This document shows positions 14,589 through 18,353 of a stretch of DNA of 18,353 bases, in pieces (within the stretch, counting starts at the first letter, position 1; every line of letters begins with the position of its first letter). Under the pieces are notes generated by a model that saw only the letters and a program-made list of their open reading frames with translations, searched no databases and was not told the DNA's origin. The translations under genes and the position numbers were made by a program. Origin of the DNA: DATLFP01 sp035540955 (GTDB taxonomy: Bacteria > Actinomycetota > Acidimicrobiia > Acidimicrobiales > CADCSY01). The DNA lies in the NCBI GenBank assembly GCA_035540955.1, contig DATLFP010000263.1:1-18353 (forward strand). The letters run 5' to 3'.

Positions 14589-15496
14589 GCCGCCTCCTCG
14601 CGGAGCCGCACGGGCTTGGTGAGACCGTCGCCGAGGATCCCGACGATCACGAGGAGGGCGAGAGGCAGGCCGAACACCGCGACGTAGCGGAAGCCGACGG
14701 TGCCGCCGGCGGGCACCGCCGTCACCGTCTGGGAGCCGGCTGTCTCGGCCTCCTCGGCGATGACGCGACCGGCGGCCACGGGCGGCGGCGAGAGGTCGAG
14801 GGCCGGCGCCGGGAACGGCGCGAAGGACGGGAGCGCAGGTGAGCCGGGCGTCGGCGTTGCGGCCGGTGGCGGTGGCGGTGAGGCCGAGGGAGCGCCGGTC
14901 GCCGGGCGCCGCTCCTCGGCGAGGGAGACGGTCAGCGTGGCCGGCCGACCGCCGGCGCGCTCCCGCCCGTCGAAGGCGACGTGCCACGCGTCGCCGCCGC
15001 CGGGAACGAGCGCCACCGCGACCGTGCGAGCGCCGGGCGCGACGTCCAGCACGACCGAGAGGGCCGCGACGTCACCCTCCTCGTAGGTCGCCGTCGGGGC
15101 GCCACCGCAGTCGGTCGCCGGCGGCTCGCCGCCGCCACCGTCGGGGACGTCGCCCTCGACGGTGCAGGCGAGGACGACCGCCGACTCCGGGGACTGCGTG
15201 CCGGCGTCGGCGGCCAGCGGGATCGTCAGCCGGGCGCCGGCGACGCGCTGGTCGCTCGCCGGCGCCGGCAGGTCGAAGCGCAGGTAGGCGCGGTCGGTCT
15301 CGATGCCCCCCACCACGCCGACGTGCAGCGTCCCCGCGGGACGCACCGGGGCGGTGACCGCGCCGACGCCGCTCGGGTACCAGGCCTCGGCCGCCGGCTC
15401 GGCCGGCGGCGCATCCTCCGCACGCGCCGCCGACGCCGCCAGCAGGCCGGCGAGCACCGCGGCGGCGCCGAGGGGCGCCCGCCTCAGCCGTCGCAT
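14585..15496 (-). CDS. Secreted, C-terminally membrane-anchored DNRLRE-type beta-sandwich protein
   Basis: The 303-residue protein starts with a Sec signal peptide (MRRLRRAPLGAAAVLAGLLA, likely cleaved after ARA near residue 26). The mature N-terminal domain (about 40-200) resembles the DNRLRE beta-sandwich: TDRAYLRFDLPAP matches the family's 'aYLrFdl' strand, followed by GARLTIPLA and later VSVVLDVAPG-like strands. A Pro/Ala/Thr-rich stalk (about 200-250) leads to one hydrophobic helix near 271-289 and a short basic tail (KPVRLREEAA), so the globular domain is tethered outside the cell. It is the first gene of the minus-strand block, and its stop overlaps the lipoprotein start. Function is not known. 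Such domains often bind glycans or pack into surface structures, and a sensory or scaffolding role beside the transporter is inferred. Confidence 0.75.
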   Translation of the reverse strand: MRRLRRAPLGAAAVLAGLLAASAARAEDAPPAEPAAEAWYPSGVGAVTAPVRPAGTLHVGVVGGIETDRAYLRFDLPAPASDQRVAGARLTIPLAADAGTQSPESAVVLACTVEGDVPDGGGGEPPATDCGGAPTATYEEGDVAALSVVLDVAPGARTVAVALVPGGGDAWHVAFDGRERAGGRPATLTVSLAEERRPATGAPSASPPPPPAATPTPGSPALPSFAPFPAPALDLSPPPVAAGRVIAEEAETAGSQTVTAVPAGGTVGFRYVAVFGLPLALLVIVGILGDGLTKPVRLREEAA

Positions 15497-15561
15497 CCGG
15501 GCGATCTTCGCGGAGCACGCATCGAGGCAGCATGTTCGACAGGACCACGATCGTCGCCTGC

Positions 15562-15676
15562 TCTCGTCGGCCCGAACGAACCCCCGCCCCCCACTTCAGG
15601 AACCTTGTCGCGCTCGCCCGCCTCCGGCGGGCGAGCGCGACAAGGTTCGTGGTCTTGATCGTGGGCGCCGACGAGA
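15562..15676. repeat. Long inverted repeat with a perfect 23-bp core palindrome
   Basis: The core arms at 15600-15622 (beginning GAACCTTGTCGCG) and 15626-15648 (ending CGCGACAAGGTTC) are perfectly complementary around a 3-nt TCC loop. Outer arms TCTCGTCGGC (15562-15571) and GCCGACGAGA (15667-15676) also pair. The element sits in the intergenic region between two divergent genes. There is no T-run, so it is not a typical intrinsic terminator. It could be a miniature mobile or REP-like palindrome, a cruciform, or a strong mRNA hairpin ahead of the racemase-family gene. No transposase or obvious target duplication is present. Apart from this element and a possible promoter I see nothing in 15497-15708. 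Confidence 0.85.
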
Positions 15677-15708
15677 CCGGGCGGCCGCCGACCCGCGACA
15701 CTGGGGCG

Positions 15709-16815
15709 GTGAAGCTCGAAGCCGTGGAGCTGCGGCGCATCGGCCTGCCGCTCGTCGCCCCCTTCCGCACCTCGTTCGGGACCGAGACCGACAAGGACGC
15801 CCTCCTGGTGCGGGCCATCGGGCCCGAGGCCGAGGGGTGGGGCGAGTGCGTGGCGATGACCGAGCCGCTGTACTCCTCGGAGTACGCCGACGCCGCCGCC
15901 GACGTCCTGCGCCACCACCTCCTCCCCCGGCTCTTCGCGGCCGGCGACGTGCAGGCCCACGAGGTGGCCCACCTCCTCGAGCCCGTGAAGGGCCACCGCA
16001 TGGCGAAGGCGGCGATCGAGACGGCGGTGCTCGACGCCGAGCTGCGGGCCGCCGGCATCCCGCTGGCCCGCCACCTCGGCAGCGTCCGCGATGCCGTCGA
16101 CAGCGGCGTGTCGATCGGCATCATGGCGTCGATCCCCGAGCTGCTCGACGCCGTCGCCGGCTACCTCGACCAGGGGTACCTGCGCATCAAGCTCAAGATC
16201 GAGCCCGGCTGGGACGTCGAGCCGGTGCGGGCCGTCCGGGAGCGGTTCGGCGACGACCTCCTGCTCCAGGTCGACGCCAACACCGCGTACACCCTCGCCG
16301 ACGCCCGTCACCTGGCCCGCCTCGACCCGTTCGACCTCCTCCTCATCGAGCAGCCCCTGCCCGAGGACGACGTCCTCGGCCACGCCGACCTCGCCAAGCT
16401 GATCGAAACCCCGGTGTGCCTCGACGAGTCGATCGAGTCGGCTCGCGACGCCGCCGCCGCCATCCGCCTCGGCGCCTGCGCCATCGTCAACGTGAAGCCC
16501 GGCCGGGTCGGCGGCTACCTCGAGGCCCGTCGCATCCACGACGTGTGCGTCGCCCACGGCGTGCCCGTCTGGTGCGGCGGCATGCTCGAGACGGGCATCG
16601 GTCGCGCCGCCAACGTCGCGCTCGCGTCGCTGCCGGGGTTCACCCTCCCGGGCGACACGTCGGCCTCCGACCGCTACTTCCGCCGCGACATCACCGAGCC
16701 GTTCGTGCTCGAGGACGGCCGGCTGCGGGTGCCGACCGGCCCCGGCATCGGCGTCGACCCGCTCCCCGACGTCCTCGCCGAGATCACGACCGCGGTCGAC
16801 ACCATCCGCCCCTGA
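15709..16815 (+). CDS. menC: o-Succinylbenzoate synthase / N-succinylamino acid racemase family enzyme (enolase superfamily)
   Basis: The 368-residue enzyme has every catalytic residue of the OSBS/NAAAR group of the enolase superfamily: KLK with Lys161 and Lys163, metal ligands Asp189 (QVDAN), Glu214 (LIEQP) and Asp239 (CLDES), and Lys263 (NVKPGRVGG). Length and residue numbers match what I recall for the Amycolatopsis N-acylamino acid racemase, which catalyses both OSB synthesis and N-succinylamino acid racemisation. No other menaquinone gene is visible. The adjacent convergent gene encodes a COG3375-like GNAT protein, a known partner of NSAR enzymes, so I favour racemisation of N-succinylamino acids over a dedicated MenC role. 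I chose GTG 15709 because it yields the family length; an upstream in-frame ATG (15532) would translate the palindrome. GGGG lies close upstream of the start, a weak ribosome site. Confidence 0.9.
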   Translation: MKLEAVELRRIGLPLVAPFRTSFGTETDKDALLVRAIGPEAEGWGECVAMTEPLYSSEYADAAADVLRHHLLPRLFAAGDVQAHEVAHLLEPVKGHRMAKAAIETAVLDAELRAAGIPLARHLGSVRDAVDSGVSIGIMASIPELLDAVAGYLDQGYLRIKLKIEPGWDVEPVRAVRERFGDDLLLQVDANTAYTLADARHLARLDPFDLLLIEQPLPEDDVLGHADLAKLIETPVCLDESIESARDAAAAIRLGACAIVNVKPGRVGGYLEARRIHDVCVAHGVPVWCGGMLETGIGRAANVALASLPGFTLPGDTSASDRYFRRDITEPFVLEDGRLRVPTGPGIGVDPLPDVLAEITTAVDTIRP

Positions 16816-16824
16816 CCATCGCGT

Positions 16825-16879
16825 CAGGATCTCGGGCTGTTGGAGGCCCTGGTAGGGCTTCAGATGGCCCGAGATCTTG
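16825..16879. terminator. Nested stem-loop between convergent genes, possible bidirectional terminator
   Basis: GATCTCGGGC (16828-16837) pairs perfectly with GCCCGAGATC (16867-16876) and extends outward with A-T, C-G and wobble pairs. Inside, GCCCT (16846-16850) pairs with AGGGC (16854-16858), with a 3-nt loop. It fills the 68-nt gap between the stop codons of two convergent genes, the usual place for a shared terminator. There is no clear T-tract on either strand, so termination would not be classical, and a repeated palindromic element is the alternative. Confidence 0.6.
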
Positions 16880-16883
16880 GCAG

Positions 16884-17663
16884 TCAGCGGGCGAGGACGT
16901 ACTCGCCGTCGGCGGTCATGCCGACGACGCGGTGCCCGCCGTCCACGGCGGCACCGAAGGTGTCGCGGAACGCCGCCCGCCACGCCTGGGCGAGCGCCGG
17001 GTCGTCGCGCCGGAGGGCGACGGCATCGGCGGGGACGGCGCACCGCCGGGCGCCACCGTCGGCACCGACGGCGAGCACCACCGGCTCCCCGCGGTTCCCG
17101 ACCGCGAGCGCCGGTGGGGCCGCGTCGGCCGGCACCGGCGGGCGTTCGCCGGCGGCGGGCAGGTCCCATCGGACCAGGCACCGGTCGCTGTGGTCGCCGA
17201 CGTTCACGCCGTCGCGCATCTCGCCGTAGAAGTCGCGCTCGAAGCCGACGATCTCGGCCCCGAGGCGCTGCAGGTTGAACCACCCGTTGCGGCGGATGAG
17301 CGGGTCGAAGGTCCAGGTCACGACCGCGATCCCCCGCTCGAGGCACCAGCCCCGCTGGTGGAGCTTCAGCGCCCGGCCGACGTGCCGGCCCTGGGCGTCG
17401 GGCGCCACGCCCGTGATGTGCGAGTGCAGGTGGAGGTCGCCGTCGGCACCGCCGAGGAAGCCGGCCGAGGCGCCGATCAGCCGGTCACCCTCGTAGGCGC
17501 CGGCCACGTAGCAGCCGGTGTGAGCGAGCGCCCGGAGGATGTCGGCGTTCACCGGCGGTTGGTCGACCGAGGTCCGCCACAGGTCGACGAACAGGGCCTC
17601 GATGGCCCGGATCTCCTCGAGGGAGCCGACCTCGCGCACCTGCACGGGCCGGGTCTCGGTCAT
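16884..17663 (-). CDS. GNAT family acyltransferase, COG3375-like (candidate amino-acid N-succinyltransferase)
   Basis: The 259-residue protein has an N-terminal GNAT fold: SHITGVAPDAQGRHVGRALK (81-100) provides strand 4 and the acyl-CoA pyrophosphate loop (QGRHVGRA). It is followed by WTFDPLIRRNGWFNLQRLGA (117-136), a highly characteristic block of the COG3375 group, with FYGEMRDGVNVGDHSDR (145-161) downstream. A further C-terminal domain (about 170-259) is less conserved. COG3375 members are often encoded next to N-succinylamino acid racemases, and GNAT enzymes supply the N-succinyl group in that pathway. Here the racemase-family gene is the convergent neighbour, which supports this reading. 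ATG 17663 is preferred over the in-frame GTG 17669 because GGCGGGTGG precedes it. Substrate is inferred, not visible. Confidence 0.8.
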   Translation of the reverse strand: MTETRPVQVREVGSLEEIRAIEALFVDLWRTSVDQPPVNADILRALAHTGCYVAGAYEGDRLIGASAGFLGGADGDLHLHSHITGVAPDAQGRHVGRALKLHQRGWCLERGIAVVTWTFDPLIRRNGWFNLQRLGAEIVGFERDFYGEMRDGVNVGDHSDRCLVRWDLPAAGERPPVPADAAPPALAVGNRGEPVVLAVGADGGARRCAVPADAVALRRDDPALAQAWRAAFRDTFGAAVDGGHRVVGMTADGEYVLAR

Positions 17664-17754
17664 CGCCACCCGCCAAGGTTGGCACTCCGGGGCCGGGTGG
17701 CGATCGTCGCCGCCCGAGAACCTGACCGGCAGCGATGGTGCCGGCGCACCACCG

Positions 17755-18353
17755 TCAGGCGTACGTGGCCGCCGGGTCGACCGGCCACAGCGGCCCCGGC
17801 GGGCGGGTGTGGTGGAACACCTCGACCCGCTGGCTGGTGAGCCCCGGGCTGTCGGCGGTGATGATCTCGGCGGCGAGGTCGCCGAACCCGGCCCGGAAGT
17901 GCTGGCTGCTCTTGAGGCCGACGTAGCGGTACCGGCGCACGTCGATGCCGTGCAGGAGGAACACCTCGGGGTCGAAGGTCTGCGACGCCGCCGACGACAC
18001 GATGACGTCGACGCCCCGGATCGTCAGCCGCACCATCGGCCCCAGCCGGAGCGTCACCCCGTTGAGCATGGGCCCGGTGAGCGTGACCTTGCCGTCGCTG
18101 ATCGAGTGCACGTACGCCGGTGCGTCGATCGGCTCGCCGTGCAGGTCGTCGTGCTTCCCGCCCAGCCGGACGTCGATGGTGGCGCCGACGCCGGCGGTGA
18201 TCGCCTGCTGCACCGTCTCCGGGTCGCAGATCATGGCGAAGCAGGCGTCCTCGAGGCCGGCGTCGAGGAAGGCCCGCAGGACGTGAGTGGCATCCCCGGG
18301 CGTGCCGCCCCCGGGGTTGTCGGACGTGTCGTTGATGACCACCGGGAACGCCT
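17755..18353 (-). CDS. M81 (MlrC-like) metallopeptidase, C-terminal part (gene runs off the right edge)
   Basis: The visible 198 codons encode the C-terminal domain of the MlrC/M81 family. The frame continues to the window edge (AFPVVINDTSDNPGGG), so it is partial at its 5' end and not a short gene starting inside. Diagnostic features are NDTSDNPGGGTPGDAT, the substrate-side block of MlrC_C, DVRLGGKHD, and the terminal SSQHFRAGF ... DSPGLTS segment. MlrC was described as the enzyme that degrades linearised microcystin, but most family members have unknown peptide or amide substrates. The N-terminal metal-binding half lies outside the window. It is on the same strand as the GNAT gene and 91 nt upstream of it, so they may be co-transcribed. 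Confidence 0.85.
   Translation of the reverse strand, partial: AFPVVINDTSDNPGGGTPGDATHVLRAFLDAGLEDACFAMICDPETVQQAITAGVGATIDVRLGGKHDDLHGEPIDAPAYVHSISDGKVTLTGPMLNGVTLRLGPMVRLTIRGVDVIVSSAASQTFDPEVFLLHGIDVRRYRYVGLKSSQHFRAGFGDLAAEIITADSPGLTSQRVEVFHHTRPPGPLWPVDPAATYA

Noticed and set aside
15532..15708. Upstream ATG start for the racemase-family gene
   Set aside because: The extension translates the 23-bp palindrome. GTG 15709 gives exactly the family length and conventional residue positions.

Overview
The window is about 18.4 kb of very GC-rich bacterial DNA. It has frequent GTG starts, tightly overlapping genes and long spurious antisense open frames. Gene content suggests a high-GC actinobacterium, plausibly class Acidimicrobiia: an LldD2-like lactate dehydrogenase, a LivHMG fusion whose ATPase signature reads LSTGT, an MFS-LivF fusion and a DNRLRE-type surface protein. 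The taxonomy is inference. I see no rRNA, tRNA, CRISPR array or recognisable transposase.

Left end (1-3344): the start of a leftward acyl-CoA dehydrogenase-like gene faces a rightward lldD-like flavoprotein gene across a perfect TetR-type palindrome. A cytosolic S9 serine peptidase follows lldD in the same direction.

Centre (3360-15496), all on the minus strand and read right to left: a DNRLRE-type exported, membrane-anchored protein; a lipoprotein; an MFS transporter fused to a LivF-type ATPase; a LivH-LivM-LivG three-part fusion; two small paralogous membrane proteins; an M20 metallopeptidase; a PucR-type regulator; a 51-residue zinc-ribbon protein; and a glutamine-synthetase/GCS-fold ligase-like domain joined to a membrane helix and an extracellular PKD-like domain. 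Many junctions are 4-nt stop/start overlaps, so most of this block is probably one transcription unit. It looks like an amino-acid or peptide uptake and processing locus: a branched-chain-amino-acid-type importer rebuilt as two large fusion proteins, a peptidase or deacylase, and a PucR regulator. No conventional substrate-binding protein is visible.

Right end (15497-18353): a long perfect palindrome separates the operon from a rightward gene of the o-succinylbenzoate synthase / N-succinylamino acid racemase family. That gene converges on a COG3375-like GNAT acyltransferase gene across a nested stem-loop. With the M20 enzyme, these two match the three steps of the known N-succinyl route from D- to L-amino acids. 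The 3' part of an M81 (MlrC-like) metallopeptidase gene closes the window.

The most unusual items are the MFS-LivF fusion, the ligase-TM-PKD protein with its zinc-ribbon neighbour, the chain of overlaps linking transporter, paralogous membrane proteins, peptidase and regulator, and an apparent 82-bp insertion that separates two genes which would otherwise overlap as TGATG.
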